In this document: piece after piece, positions 28,325-37,591 of the stretch
How the letters are laid out: every line of letters starts with the position of its first letter
Numbering within the stretch: position 1 is the first letter of the stretch
NCBI GenBank assembly: GCA_016223165.1
Contig: JACRPO010000012.1
Location: 682,001 to 746,000 of the forward strand
DNA length: 64,000 nt
Direction of reading: 5' to 3'
From: Burkholderiales bacterium
GTDB lineage: Bacteria; Pseudomonadota; Gammaproteobacteria; Burkholderiales; Burkholderiaceae_C
The notes under the pieces: model-generated
Told to the model about the DNA's origin: nothing
Seen by the model: only the letters and a program-made list of their open reading frames with translations
Database searches by the model: none
Translations under genes and position numbers: made by a program

Positions 28325-31300
28325 GGGCGGGGCTGCTGACCACCGCCATCGTCGTCGTGGCGGCGGCAAGCGCGGGCCTCGGCTGCACACCACGAGACGC
28401 CGCCCCATCCGACCCGCGCGCGGCCGTGCTCGCGACCGCGACCTCGGCCGCCTCGGAGATCCACGCCGCCCTGCCGCGCCACCGCCCCGGCTTCGGCACC
28501 ACCGACTACCCCGGCCACGCCGAAGGCGACGTGCCCAAAGCCTACGCGATGGTGCTGCTCGCCGAGCTCCAGCGCCGCGGCCGCGCCTGGCGCAGCGGCG
28601 AAGCCGACCTCGCGCGCGTCGCCGGCGACTGGCTGCTCGCCAACGCCGACAGCAACGGCGACGGCGTCATCGGCTGGGGCCTGCCGGTGGCCTGGGACGC
28701 CTACGACGACGGCTCCGTCAACCCGGCGCACACCGAGTACACGATCACCACCGCCATCGTCATCGACGCGCTGCTCACCTGGGCCGAGCGCGACGCGCTG
28801 GCGCCGCACGCGCGCATCCGCGAGCTCGTGCACGCTGCCGTGTCGCCCTATCTCGACGGCCGGATCGCATCGCCTTCGGGCATTGCGCCCTACTCGCTGG
28901 CGGCGGCCGACCGTCGCTATGACACCTTCAACCCGGCCGCCTACCTGGCCGGGCAGGTGCAGCGCGCCAGCCTCGGGGTCGCCGACCCACGCGAGCGCGA
29001 GCGCTACCTCGCCGCCGCCGACGCGACGATGCGCGCGCTGCTCAAGCATCGCCAACTGGCGCCGGGCAGCGGCCACTGGTACTGGAACTACTCGGTGCAG
29101 CAGGCCCTGCCCAACGACCTGCCGCATGCCGGCTACATGATCGCCGGCATCCGCGCCTACCTCGAGCATGGCGGGCGGCTGGCCGAACAGTTCGACTGGT
29201 ACGCGGTGCTGCAGCACCTCGCCGACTTCCGCGGCGCGGCGGGTGAGGTGCGCGCGTTCCCGACCTTCCGCCCCGGCCTGAAGCTCGCCGCGCGCTCGTA
29301 CGACCTCGGCTTCGCGTTGCACCTGGCCTGCACCGAGACGCGCACGGCGCCGCTGGTGCCGTGGTTGATGGCGGCGGTCGAGGGCTACCGGACACCGGCG
29401 AAGCGGTATCTCAAATACCCGCACGGCGGCGCGTCGGCAGCGGCTGCGACGCCCGCCTCGACGCCGGCGCTCGTCATCAACGAGTACGAGGCCTATCTCT
29501 ATCGCGGCCTGAGCTCCTGTGCGCTCGCGCCGATGGGTCCGACGGCTGTCTCGACATCCGGATCGACATCCGGCCTCGCATCCGTGCCACTACCCGGACC
29601 GGCACCTTCGCCCTCGGCGGAAGTGCGCCTCGCCAGTTCGCCCGAGACCTCGGCCCTCGCGCGGCGGCTCGCGGGTGCCTCCGCGAGTGCCTCCACGAGC
29701 GCGTCCGCGGGTGCCTCCTCGAATGCCACCGATGCACGGGCCCAGGCCGGCGCACCGGGACCGGTGGTGCCGCTCCTGCCGGCCGAGGCCGGCCTCGTGA
29801 GCTTCGACGCCTCGCGGCGGCCGCTGCTCGTGCGCGCCGACGGCACGGTCCTGGCCATCGTGACGCCCGGCGTGCCGGTGAAGGTGCTGGCGCGCGGCCG
29901 CGCGACCTATGTGTTCCACCGTCGCTATCCCGACGACCGCCTCGCGCTGCTGCAGTACGAAGGCGAGCGCCTCGTCTGCCGCCTGGAGGTGGAGCACGGC
30001 GACGACCCCACCGCGGTGGCGAGCCTGCGCGCAGCCACGCTGCACGGCCAGCGGCTGCACGCTGTCGTCTATCACAACCCGAGCCAGGCCAACTGGCATC
30101 TGGCCTGGCACATCGCCCCGGCATCGGCCGCGCACGGCACCGTGGCCGCAGCCGCGGCCCAGCAGCCGGCCGGCGCCTGCCCCGTGCGCACGGGCGTTAC
30201 CGCGAAGCTGCCCTCGCTGGAGGAACCGGCCGGCTCCACGTACGAGATGATCCCGTCGCTGCACTTCCACGTCGTCGCCGGCGCGGCGGGTGAGCGGCTC
30301 TGGCTTGCCGGCGGCAACATGCAGCTGGAGATCGGCACCGCCGGGCCGATGGAGCCGCGGCGCATCCCGGGCTGCCGCCACATCGTCGAGTCGGCGCCGA
30401 CGCCGGCCGGGCTCGCGCACCTGTGCGTGGCCGCGGCCGTCGATCCGCACTCGGGCGCGCGGGCACTCGTCGTCGTCGCACCCGAAGGCGTGCAGCCGCC
30501 GCCGCTCGACCCGGCGCTCGGCGTGCCCGGGAACCTGCGCTGGTCGCTCGGCGCGCTGCAGATCGACCACGCGCGCAGCGCCGCGCAGCTGCGTCGGCTG
30601 CTGCGCCGCGACCTCGCAGCGACGGCGCCGGGCGGCTGGATGGAGTTCGGCATCAACAACGAGGAAGGCCGCATCCCCTGGTCGCAGATCTACTACCTGA
30701 ACGGCCTGCTGGACCTGCTGGACCTGGCACGGCGCGATGCCGCGCTGCTCGAGCTCTTCGGCCCGCTGCTGGCCGAGGTGCGCTTGCGGCTGGACGTGGA
30801 GATGCGCTGGCTCGACGCGCAGGTGGCCGCCGGCCGGCACCGCACGCGCGCCTTCACCGTGGACCGCAGCCGCGCGCTCTTCGGCGTGCAGACCGCGCGC
30901 TTCCTGCTCGTCATGCACCGCTACCTGAGGGAGGTGCCCGACGCAGCCGCGCTCGCCAGCTACGCGGACCTGAAGCGTGCCGTGCAGCGCCTCGAAGGCC
31001 ACATCGAAGTGCTCGCCACCGAGGGCGAGGAGCCGAAGTGGATCCGCCCCGGCCTGCACCACCTGCGCTGGCCCAAGGGCAGCGCGTTCCACTTCGACGG
31101 CATGCCCGTGCCCTACAACCACCAGAACGAATGGGCCTATGCGGTGCTCGCCACCGCCGACGAGCACACGACAGCGCCGACGTTGCAGGCCGCCACCGAC
31201 GTCATCGGCCACTTCACCGACCGCATCGCGCCCGCGGGCGCGCTGCCAGCCTCGGGCGCCTGGGACTACTGGTGGGGCCGCGCCTACGACGGCTGGGACG

Positions 31301-31632
31301 AGCCCGGCCGCCATTCGATGCACGTGCCGCGCTATGGCGGCGACAAGATCAAGGCGTGGATCTCGTTTCGCACCATCGATGCCATGTCCCTCGTCGCCGG
31401 CGCGGCGCGCCTGGGGCCGCAGGAGGCGGCCAACGCACGCGCCTCGGCGCAGGCACTGGCGGCGCGCGGGCTGCTCTACCCCTTTGCCAATCATGCGTGG
31501 GTGAACGAGGCGACGGCCATCCACCTCGGCGCACCGGCGGCGCACGAATACGCGCGTGTCAGCGCGCCGTGGGAACTCGGCAGTGCGGTGTGGAGCGCGG
31601 CGGCGCTCGGCAAGCGATGGCGCGGCGACTGA
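28321..31632 (+). CDS. Large exported protein with two alpha-toroid-like regions, 1103 aa
   Basis: I do not recognise the family. An N-terminal signal sequence (about residues 4-22) ends at a cysteine (AGLGC), so it may be a lipoprotein, though the lipobox is weak. Residues about 40-400 are helical with aromatic and acidic motifs (WLLANADSNGDGVIGWGLP, YWNYSVQQALPNDLPHAGYMI, LVINEYEAYLYRGL) that suggest an alpha/alpha toroid as in glycan-active enzymes. A low-complexity SASAS/STSAS linker (about 450-470) follows, then a beta-rich region (480-760). A second helical region (about 770-1100) has GWMEFGINNEEGRIPWSQIYYLNGLLDLLDLA, YNHQNEWAYAV and WDYWWGRAYDGWDEPGRHSMHVPRYGG. A polysaccharide lyase or epimerase role is a guess from the fold pattern only. 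Confidence 0.8.
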   Translation: MRAGLLTTAIVVVAAASAGLGCTPRDAAPSDPRAAVLATATSAASEIHAALPRHRPGFGTTDYPGHAEGDVPKAYAMVLLAELQRRGRAWRSGEADLARVAGDWLLANADSNGDGVIGWGLPVAWDAYDDGSVNPAHTEYTITTAIVIDALLTWAERDALAPHARIRELVHAAVSPYLDGRIASPSGIAPYSLAAADRRYDTFNPAAYLAGQVQRASLGVADPRERERYLAAADATMRALLKHRQLAPGSGHWYWNYSVQQALPNDLPHAGYMIAGIRAYLEHGGRLAEQFDWYAVLQHLADFRGAAGEVRAFPTFRPGLKLAARSYDLGFALHLACTETRTAPLVPWLMAAVEGYRTPAKRYLKYPHGGASAAAATPASTPALVINEYEAYLYRGLSSCALAPMGPTAVSTSGSTSGLASVPLPGPAPSPSAEVRLASSPETSALARRLAGASASASTSASAGASSNATDARAQAGAPGPVVPLLPAEAGLVSFDASRRPLLVRADGTVLAIVTPGVPVKVLARGRATYVFHRRYPDDRLALLQYEGERLVCRLEVEHGDDPTAVASLRAATLHGQRLHAVVYHNPSQANWHLAWHIAPASAAHGTVAAAAAQQPAGACPVRTGVTAKLPSLEEPAGSTYEMIPSLHFHVVAGAAGERLWLAGGNMQLEIGTAGPMEPRRIPGCRHIVESAPTPAGLAHLCVAAAVDPHSGARALVVVAPEGVQPPPLDPALGVPGNLRWSLGALQIDHARSAAQLRRLLRRDLAATAPGGWMEFGINNEEGRIPWSQIYYLNGLLDLLDLARRDAALLELFGPLLAEVRLRLDVEMRWLDAQVAAGRHRTRAFTVDRSRALFGVQTARFLLVMHRYLREVPDAAALASYADLKRAVQRLEGHIEVLATEGEEPKWIRPGLHHLRWPKGSAFHFDGMPVPYNHQNEWAYAVLATADEHTTAPTLQAATDVIGHFTDRIAPAGALPASGAWDYWWGRAYDGWDEPGRHSMHVPRYGGDKIKAWISFRTIDAMSLVAGAARLGPQEAANARASAQALAARGLLYPFANHAWVNEATAIHLGAPAAHEYARVSAPWELGSAVWSAAALGKRWRGD
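29671..29728. repeat. 12-bp degenerate repeat in the large exported protein gene
   Basis: Units like GCGAGTGCCTCC repeat about five times and encode a Ser/Ala/Thr-rich linker at about residues 451-470, between the first helical region and the beta-rich region. A related degenerate stretch (GGATCGACATCC-type) occurs at about 29541-29590. Confidence 0.75.
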
Positions 31633-31646
31633 AGAGCCGGCCAGGA

Positions 31647-33050
31647 CTACGGACCGCGCGGCGGGTCGCCGCCCGACCCGGCCGCCGGCTGCGTGCGCGC
31701 CGCCGGCAGGAACAATGCCTGCAGGTCGCTCAGGAAGTCGAAGCCGCGCGCCGAAGGGCGGACGACCTCGCCATCGCGCTCGACGAGGCCGCGCGCATGC
31801 GCACGCGCGAGCGCCGGCTCGACAGCCGACCACGGCAGCCCGGTGCGCTCGACGAAACGCGCGGGCTCGAAGCCCTCGGCGAGCCGCAGCTGGTTGATCA
31901 TGAACTCGAACGGCAGGTCGCGGCGGCCCACCTCGTGCTGGTTGGAGACGGCGCGCTCGGGCGTGGCCGACAGCGCTTCTCGCATGTAGCGCGCCGGCTC
32001 GCGCCAGCGCACCTGGCGCACGATGCGGTGCGGGAAGCTCAGCTTGCCGTGCGCACCGGCGCCGATGCCGAGGTAGTCGCCGAACTGCCAGTAGTTGAGG
32101 TTGTGGCGGCAGCGGTGGCCGGCGCGCGCGTAGGCCGAGACCTCGTAGCGATCGAGCCCCGCCGCGGCCAGCCGGGCGGTGACCAGGTCGAGCATGTCGC
32201 TTGCCAGGTCGTCGTCCGGCAGCACCGGCGGGTTGGCCGCGAAGGCGGTGTTCGGCTCGAGCGTGAGGTGGTAAACGGACAAGTGCGGCGGCGAGAACGA
32301 CAGCGCGATGTCGAGGTCCGCCTGCAGCTGTTCGAGCCGCTGTCCGGGCAGGGCATACATCAGGTCGATGTTGAAGGTGTCGAAGGCAGACGCCGCCTCC
32401 TCGAGCGCGGCGCGCGCCTGCGCGCCGTCATGCACGCGGCCGATGCGCTGCAGCAGCGCATCGTCGAAGCTCTGCGCGCCCACCGAAAGGCGCGTCACGC
32501 CGGCAGCGCGAAAGGCACGGAAACGCTCGCGCTCGAAGGTTCCAGGGTTGGCCTCGAGCGTGATCTCGGCGGCGGGCACGAGCGGCAGCCGCGCGCGCAC
32601 GGCCGCGAGCAGCCGGTCGATGCCTTCGGGCGAGAACAGGCTCGGCGTGCCGCCGCCGATGAAGACGGTATGCACGGGCCGGCCCCAGACGAGCGGCAAG
32701 GTCGCATCGAGGTCGGCCACGAGCGCGTCGAGGTAACGTGCCTCGGGCAGCGCGTCGGCAACGACGGCATGCGAGTTGAAGTCGCAGTACGGGCACTTGC
32801 GCAGGCACCACGGCAGGTGCACGTAGAGCGCGAGCGGCGGCAGGCTCGCCAGCTGCAGCGTGCCCGGACGCATGAGGTGCGCGAGCGTCGTGGCGACGTC
32901 GGCCGCGGTGTCGGCCTCGGTGTCTGCGTGGCCGTCGGCCGGTGTGGTGCGACCGGGGCGATCGGTGCGATCGGTGCGATCGGTGCGGTCGGTCCGATTG
33001 CCGCGGCCGGACACGATCTCGATCGGCTGCATGGCCGGCGGCACCCTCAT
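31647..33050 (-). CDS. hemW: HemW, radical-SAM heme chaperone (HemN-like), 467 aa
   Basis: The radical-SAM cluster motif CLRKCPYC and the following DFNSH are present, then FIGGGTPSLFS, VTRLSVGAQSFDD, FNIDLMYALPGQ and the HemN C-terminal domain (NYWQFGDYLGIGAGAHGKLS). The CPYCDF variant without the extra HemN cysteine fits HemW, which delivers heme rather than oxidising coproporphyrinogen. The N-terminus has about 60 residues more than usual, including RTD units repeated (about residues 18-34) from a 9-bp DNA repeat. I chose the ATG at 33050 because it overlaps the rdgB stop by four bases; an internal start at MRPGTLQ would remove the extension. The rdgB-hemW order is typical for Burkholderiales. 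Confidence 0.93.
   Translation of the reverse strand: MRVPPAMQPIEIVSGRGNRTDRTDRTDRTDRPGRTTPADGHADTEADTAADVATTLAHLMRPGTLQLASLPPLALYVHLPWCLRKCPYCDFNSHAVVADALPEARYLDALVADLDATLPLVWGRPVHTVFIGGGTPSLFSPEGIDRLLAAVRARLPLVPAAEITLEANPGTFERERFRAFRAAGVTRLSVGAQSFDDALLQRIGRVHDGAQARAALEEAASAFDTFNIDLMYALPGQRLEQLQADLDIALSFSPPHLSVYHLTLEPNTAFAANPPVLPDDDLASDMLDLVTARLAAAGLDRYEVSAYARAGHRCRHNLNYWQFGDYLGIGAGAHGKLSFPHRIVRQVRWREPARYMREALSATPERAVSNQHEVGRRDLPFEFMINQLRLAEGFEPARFVERTGLPWSAVEPALARAHARGLVERDGEVVRPSARGFDFLSDLQALFLPAARTQPAAGSGGDPPRGP
32951..33000. repeat. 9-bp tandem repeat at the hemW 5' end
   Basis: About five copies of GATCGGTGC or close variants lie within the first 35 codons of hemW and encode RTD units on the minus strand. 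The tract may be translated or may lie in the leader if the true start is further in. Confidence 0.85.
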
Positions 33051-33733
33051 GGCTGCCACACCGTGGCGATCAACTCGCGCATCTGGCGCGCGGCCAGCGC
33101 ACGGTGGCTGTGCCGGTTCTTCACGTCGGCGTCGAGCTCGGCCACCGAGCACGAAAGCGACGGGATGAACATCAGCGGGTCGTAGCCGAAGCCGCCCGCG
33201 CCGCGCGGCGCGCTCAGCAGCGTGCCCGGCCAGCGGCCGGTGGCGACCAGCGGCTCGGGGTCTTCGGCGTGGCGCAGGGCCACGAGGGTGCAGGCGAAGT
33301 AGGCGCGCCGCGCCGCCTCACCGCCTGTCTCGCCTGTCTCGCCCGTCTTGCCGCTCTCGCCGGTTCCGCCGGTCTGCGCCGCCAGGCGCTGCAGCAGCAG
33401 CGCGTTGTTCGCCGCGTCCTGCGCGCGGCGTTGCGCCTCGCGGTCGCCGGATGCGACTGGCACCGCGCCGGCGAAGACGGCCGAGTGCACCCCCGGCTCG
33501 CCACCGAGCGCCGGCACGCACAGGCCCGAGTCGTCGGCGATGGCCGCGCCGCCGGCGGCGCGCGCCGCGTGACGCGCCTTGGCCAGCGCGTTCTCGATGA
33601 AGGTGTCGTGCGGCTCCTCGGCCTCGGCGATGCCGAGCTCGCCCTGCGGCACGAGCTCGACCGCGAGAGCGCCGAGGAGCTCGCGCAGCTCGGCGAGCTT
33701 CTTCGCGTTGTTGGAGGCGAGCACGAGACGCAT
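33047..33733 (-). CDS. rdgB: XTP/dITP pyrophosphatase RdgB, 228 aa
   Basis: RdgB hydrolyses non-canonical purine nucleotides (ITP, XTP) so they are not built into DNA. The family start LVLASNNAKKLAELRELL is clear, then AIADDSGLCVPALGGEPGVHSA, GAGGFGYDPLMFIP and KNRHSHRALA. Between LLQRLA and AYFACTLVAL there is a low-complexity insert (about residues 119-137) of TGG/TGE units encoded by a 9-bp repeat (33323-33378), where the family normally has a short loop. The ATG overlap with hemW couples the two genes. Confidence 0.95.
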   Translation of the reverse strand: MRLVLASNNAKKLAELRELLGALAVELVPQGELGIAEAEEPHDTFIENALAKARHAARAAGGAAIADDSGLCVPALGGEPGVHSAVFAGAVPVASGDREAQRRAQDAANNALLLQRLAAQTGGTGESGKTGETGETGGEAARRAYFACTLVALRHAEDPEPLVATGRWPGTLLSAPRGAGGFGYDPLMFIPSLSCSVAELDADVKNRHSHRALAARQMRELIATVWQP

Positions 33734-33771
33734 CGCTGCTCGGCGGGGCGCGCAGTGGCTGGCGGGCGTCG

Positions 33772-34518
33772 TCAGGCCAGGGGCAGGCCGAGCACGCGCC
33801 GCTGCGCGGCCACGAGTTCGCGGATGCCGCGTTCGGCCAGCACCAGCAGGCGGTCCATGTCGGCACGGGCGAATGGCTCGCCTTCCGCCGTGCCCTGGAT
33901 CTCGACGAAGCCGCCGCGGCCCGTCATGACGACATTCATGTCGGTGTCGCAGGTGCTGTCCTCGACGTACTCGAGGTCGAGCAGGGCCGCGCCCTCGAGC
34001 AGCCCGACGGAAACCGCGGCAACGTGGTCGCGGATGGGGCCCTTGCCGGGCGCATCGTCGATGCGCCCCTGCGCTGCCAGCCAGCTGACCGCATCGTGCG
34101 CAGCCACGAAGGCGCCGGTGATGGCCGCGGTGCGCGTGCCGCCGTCGGCCTGCAGCACGTCGCAGTCGAGGTGGATCGTGCGTTCGCCGAGCGCCGGCAG
34201 ATCGAACACGGCGCGCAGCGAGCGGCCGATGAGGCGCTGGATCTCCTGCGTGCGGCCGCTTTGCTTGCCGCGGGCGGCCTCGCGGTCGCTGCGCGTGTGC
34301 GTGCTGCGCGGGAGCATGCCGTACTCGGCCGTCACCCAGCCCTCGCCGCTGCCGCGCTTGTGCGGCGGCACCTTCTCCTCCACCGACGCGGTGCACAGCA
34401 CCTGCGTGGCGCCGAAGCACACCAGCACGGAACCCTCGGCATGCTTCGTGTAGCCGCGTTGCAGCTTCACCGCGCGCAGCGCGTCATGGGCGCGATCGCC
34501 CGGTCGTTGATAGCTCAT
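33772..34518 (-). CDS. rph: Ribonuclease PH, 248 aa
   Basis: RNase PH trims tRNA 3' ends by phosphorolysis. The sequence is full length and highly conserved: GSVLVCFGATQVLCTASVEEKVPPH, GEGWVTAEYGMLPRSTHTR, QEIQRLIGRSLRAVFDL, DCDVLQADGGTRTAAITGAFVA and the DTDMNVVMTGRGGFVEIQGTAEG active-site region. The ATG at 34518 starts MSYQRPGDRA, the usual beginning. It lies between rdgB and the PP2C gene, a common Burkholderiales order. Confidence 0.97.
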   Translation of the reverse strand: MSYQRPGDRAHDALRAVKLQRGYTKHAEGSVLVCFGATQVLCTASVEEKVPPHKRGSGEGWVTAEYGMLPRSTHTRSDREAARGKQSGRTQEIQRLIGRSLRAVFDLPALGERTIHLDCDVLQADGGTRTAAITGAFVAAHDAVSWLAAQGRIDDAPGKGPIRDHVAAVSVGLLEGAALLDLEYVEDSTCDTDMNVVMTGRGGFVEIQGTAEGEPFARADMDRLLVLAERGIRELVAAQRRVLGLPLA

Positions 34519-34600
34519 TGGCGCATTGTCGGCCGGAATTCCGGCCGCATCGGCGACCTGCCCGGCCGGCGGTGCGGCCTCGGCGGCTGCCAGGCGGCGG

Positions 34601-35515
34601 TCAGCGCCGCTTGCCGGAGCTGCGCTGGATGGCCTCGTTGATCTCGCGGATCGAGCGCTCGATCTCGGCGTCGTCGAGCTCGTCGGCACCGCCTTCGCCG
34701 CCGCCCAGGCTTGCCTGGATGGTGGAGGCGAACACCTCCTCGCCGAGCGAGAGGGTGGAGATGCCGCCGCTGTCCACGTCTTCCTGGCCGTCCCACTCGA
34801 CCGAGAGCACGGTGACGTTGTCGCTCTTCTCGCCGGCCACCCGCAACGCGCGCTCGACGAGCTCGGGCACCGCCTCGGCGATCGGGTAGGCCGTGAGCAC
34901 CTCGGTGATCTCGGCGTCGGTGACGCTGCTCCACAGGCCGTCGCTGCACAGCAGCAGGCGGTCGTGCGGCTGCATGCGCAACGGCCCGGCCGTGTCGACC
35001 ACCGGCTTGCCCGGGCTGCCGAGGCACGTGAAGAGCACGTTGCGGTTGACGCGGTCGCCCATCGGCACCACCTGCGACAGCGTCTCCTGCAGCTCGGAGT
35101 AGCTGTGGTCGCGCGTGCGCGCGACGAGCTTGTCGCCGCGCACGAGATAGAGGCGCGAATCGCCGCAGTGCGCCCAGTAGGCCGAGTTGCCCTGCAGCAC
35201 ACAGGCGACGACTGTCGTGCGCGGCGTGTCGACGAGGCCCTTCTCGGTGGCGTAGCGCAGCAGCTGGTGGTGCGCGGCGACGATGGACTCGTGCAGGAAG
35301 CGCAGCGGGTCGGGCAGGCGCGGCTTGGCGTCGCGCTGGAACATCGCCGCCAGCGCCTGCAGCGCCATCTGCGAGGCGACCTCGCCTTCGGGGTGGCCGC
35401 CCATGCCGTCGGCCAGGGCGAAAAGGCCGGCGTCCCGCGTATAGCAGTAGCCCATGCGGTCTTCGTTCTTCTCCCGGCCACCCTTGCGGCTGACCTGGTA
35501 GACGGCGAACCTCAT
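34601..35515 (-). CDS. PP2C-family Ser/Thr protein phosphatase, 304 aa
   Basis: Metal-binding motifs of PP2C phosphatases are visible: KNEDR near the N-terminus, LFALADGMGGHPEGEVAS, AHCGDSRLYLVR, LLLCSDGLWSSV and SDNVTVLSVEW. It removes phosphate from Ser/Thr residues in the cytoplasm. I chose the ATG at 35515 (MRFAVYQVSRKGG) over the GTG two codons upstream, as relatives begin in this way. It is followed upstream by a Ser/Thr kinase gene in the same direction; the pair should act as a reversible phosphorylation module. The C-terminal 60 residues are acidic. Confidence 0.94.
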   Translation of the reverse strand: MRFAVYQVSRKGGREKNEDRMGYCYTRDAGLFALADGMGGHPEGEVASQMALQALAAMFQRDAKPRLPDPLRFLHESIVAAHHQLLRYATEKGLVDTPRTTVVACVLQGNSAYWAHCGDSRLYLVRGDKLVARTRDHSYSELQETLSQVVPMGDRVNRNVLFTCLGSPGKPVVDTAGPLRMQPHDRLLLCSDGLWSSVTDAEITEVLTAYPIAEAVPELVERALRVAGEKSDNVTVLSVEWDGQEDVDSGGISTLSLGEEVFASTIQASLGGGEGGADELDDAEIERSIREINEAIQRSSGKRR

Positions 35516-35600
35516 GGCCACGCTCAGCCGCCTGGCCGCAGGGCGGCACCAGGCGCAGGCGCCCTCCCCGGGGAGCAGCGAGTGGAGCGAGCCTGGGCGC

Positions 35601-36569
35601 TCACGTCTTCGCGCCGGTCTTGAGGGTTTCGAGCTGCAGCTTCAGGCGTTCGCCGAAGCTGAGCTTGGTGTAGCGGCGTTCGGTCTCGCGCGCGAGTTCC
35701 TTCTGCAACGCGAAGACGCTTTGCGGGCGGCTGAGGGGATCGAGCGACATGCACCACTCCGTGACTTCGATCAGATTGTCGGAGTACACGTTGCGCAGGC
35801 GCGAGAGGGAAAGCGCGAGTCGGTCCTTCTCGAGGCGCTGCGGCGCGTCGTTGGGCGGGTAGCCCTGCATGCAGGCGTAGATGCAGGCCCCGATGGCGTA
35901 GATGTCGGTCCAGGGGCCGAGCGTGCCGTCGCGGCGGTACATCTCGGGCGCCGCGAAGCCCGGCGTGTACATCGGGCGGATGAAGTTGCCTTCCTTGCTC
36001 AGCACCTCGCGCGCGGCACCGAAATCGAGCATCACCGCCTTGTTGTCGTTGGTGACGAAGATGTTGGCCGGCTTGATGTCCAGGTGCAGCATCTTGTGCT
36101 GGTGCACGATGCGCAGGCCGCGCAGGATCTCGTCGAAGAGGCTGCGGATCGAGCTCTCGCGAAACACCTTGTCACGTTTGAGGTCGCGCGCGGTGACGAT
36201 GAAGTCCTGCAGGGTGTCGCCCTGCAGGTAGTTCATCACCATGTACACGGTCTCGTTCTCGCGGAAGAAGTTCAGCACCGAGACGACGCTCGGATGGCTG
36301 ATCTGGGCGAGCGAACGGCCCTCTTCGAAGAAGCTCTTGAGGCCGAGGCGGTACAGCGGCTGCTTGTCGGGCTTGACGCGCGGCGTCAGTTCGCCCGGAG
36401 AGCGCTCGGCCAGCGAGGCTGGCAGGTACTCCTTGATGGCGACGAACTGCCGGTCTTCACCCTCGGCCAGATAGACGACGCCGAAGCCGCCCGCCGCGAG
36501 CTTCTTGACGACCTGGTAGCCCCCGACCACGGTGCCCGACGGCAACGGTGCTGGCTTGGGCTTTGACAT
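35601..36569 (-). CDS. Ser/Thr protein kinase, 322 aa
   Basis: This is a soluble Hanks-type kinase: glycine loop LAAGGFGVVYLA, lysine in VAIKEYLP, catalytic loop HLDIKPANIF (leucine replaces the usual arginine, so it is a non-RD kinase), LDFGAAREVL and PGFAAPEMY. Only a short helical tail (about 280-322) follows the kinase domain; there is no membrane segment or sensor domain. It lies just upstream of the PP2C phosphatase gene and divergent from yicC, a layout common in Burkholderiales. Substrates are unknown. Confidence 0.94.
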   Translation of the reverse strand: MSKPKPAPLPSGTVVGGYQVVKKLAAGGFGVVYLAEGEDRQFVAIKEYLPASLAERSPGELTPRVKPDKQPLYRLGLKSFFEEGRSLAQISHPSVVSVLNFFRENETVYMVMNYLQGDTLQDFIVTARDLKRDKVFRESSIRSLFDEILRGLRIVHQHKMLHLDIKPANIFVTNDNKAVMLDFGAAREVLSKEGNFIRPMYTPGFAAPEMYRRDGTLGPWTDIYAIGACIYACMQGYPPNDAPQRLEKDRLALSLSRLRNVYSDNLIEVTEWCMSLDPLSRPQSVFALQKELARETERRYTKLSFGERLKLQLETLKTGAKT

Positions 36570-36661
36570 AATCGTTTGGGGGTGTGGCAGGAGTGCCCGA
36601 AGCGGCCCGCACAATACTCATCAGGGCAGGCCGATCAGGGAAAGCAGAGGGCGCGCGCGCT

Positions 36662-37552
36662 ATGGCGGTTTATAGCATGACGGGTTACGCCAGCGCAGCT
36701 GTCGAACTAGGCCCGGCGTTGGGCAGCGTGAACGTCGAAGCCCGGTCGGTGAACGGTCGCTTCCTCGACCTGAACCTGCGCCTAACCGACGAACTGAGGT
36801 CACTCGAGCCCGCGCTGCGCGAGATGCTGGCGGCCGCCTGCCGGCGCGGCAAGATCGAGGTGCGCGCAGGCACCACGCGCGGCGGCGAGGACGGCCTGCC
36901 GCAGGCGAGCTCCGAGCAGCTCAACCGGCTGGCGCGGCTGCAGGGCACGGTGCAGTCGTGGTTGCCCGAGGCGCGCGGGCTGTCGGTCAACGAAGCGCTG
37001 GCGCTGTGCCGCGGTGGCGGTGGCGGTGCCCAGTGGGAGGCCCCCGCCCTCGAGGCGGCGCGCCGCTGCGTCGAGGGCCTGCGCGAGGCGCGCGAACGCG
37101 AAGGCGCGCGCCTGGCCGCCTCGCTCACCGAGCGCACCGCCCGCCTGCGCGAGCTCGCGCGCCAGGCCGAGCCGCTCGTGCCCGCCGTGGTGCAGAAGCA
37201 GCAGCAGCGCTTCCTGGAGCGCTGGCGAGAAGCCCTGGCCACGGCGCAGGTCGGCACCGCCATCCCCGAGAGCGCGCTGCAGGAGCGCGCGCTCACCGAG
37301 GCGGCCGCGCACGCCATCCGCATCGACGTGGCCGAGGAGCTGACGCGCCTGGCCTCGCACCTGGACGAGGTCGACCGGCTGCTCGCCAAGGGCGGCGAGC
37401 TGGGCAAGCGGCTCGACTTCCTGATCCAGGAACTGCACCGCGAGGCCAACACGCTCGGCTCCAAGTCGGCGGCGCTCGAGCTCTCGGCCATTGCCGTGGA
37501 CATGAAGGTGCTGATCGAGCAGATGCGCGAGCAGGTGCAGAACATCGAGTAG
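36662..37552 (+). CDS. yicC: YicC-family endoribonuclease, 296 aa
   Basis: The N-terminus MTGYASA and SVNGRFLDLNLRL, and the C-terminal domain IRIDVAEELTRLASHLDEVDRLLAKGGELGKRLDFLIQELHREANTLGSKS, are diagnostic for YicC, an RNase that degrades sRNA in E. coli. The length matches the family. It is followed by gmk after 39 bases, an order conserved in many proteobacteria, so the two are probably one transcript. Confidence 0.95.
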   Translation: MAVYSMTGYASAAVELGPALGSVNVEARSVNGRFLDLNLRLTDELRSLEPALREMLAAACRRGKIEVRAGTTRGGEDGLPQASSEQLNRLARLQGTVQSWLPEARGLSVNEALALCRGGGGGAQWEAPALEAARRCVEGLREAREREGARLAASLTERTARLRELARQAEPLVPAVVQKQQQRFLERWREALATAQVGTAIPESALQERALTEAAAHAIRIDVAEELTRLASHLDEVDRLLAKGGELGKRLDFLIQELHREANTLGSKSAALELSAIAVDMKVLIEQMREQVQNIE

Positions 37553-37591
37553 CCTCCTGCGCAGGACCGACCACAGGACCGACGAACGACG

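Noticed and set aside
29590..31833. 747-codon minus-strand frame opposite the large exported protein
   Set aside because: The plus frame has a signal peptide, regular hydrophobic periodicity and a coupled start; the minus frame is Arg/His/Val-rich without domains. I kept the plus frame.
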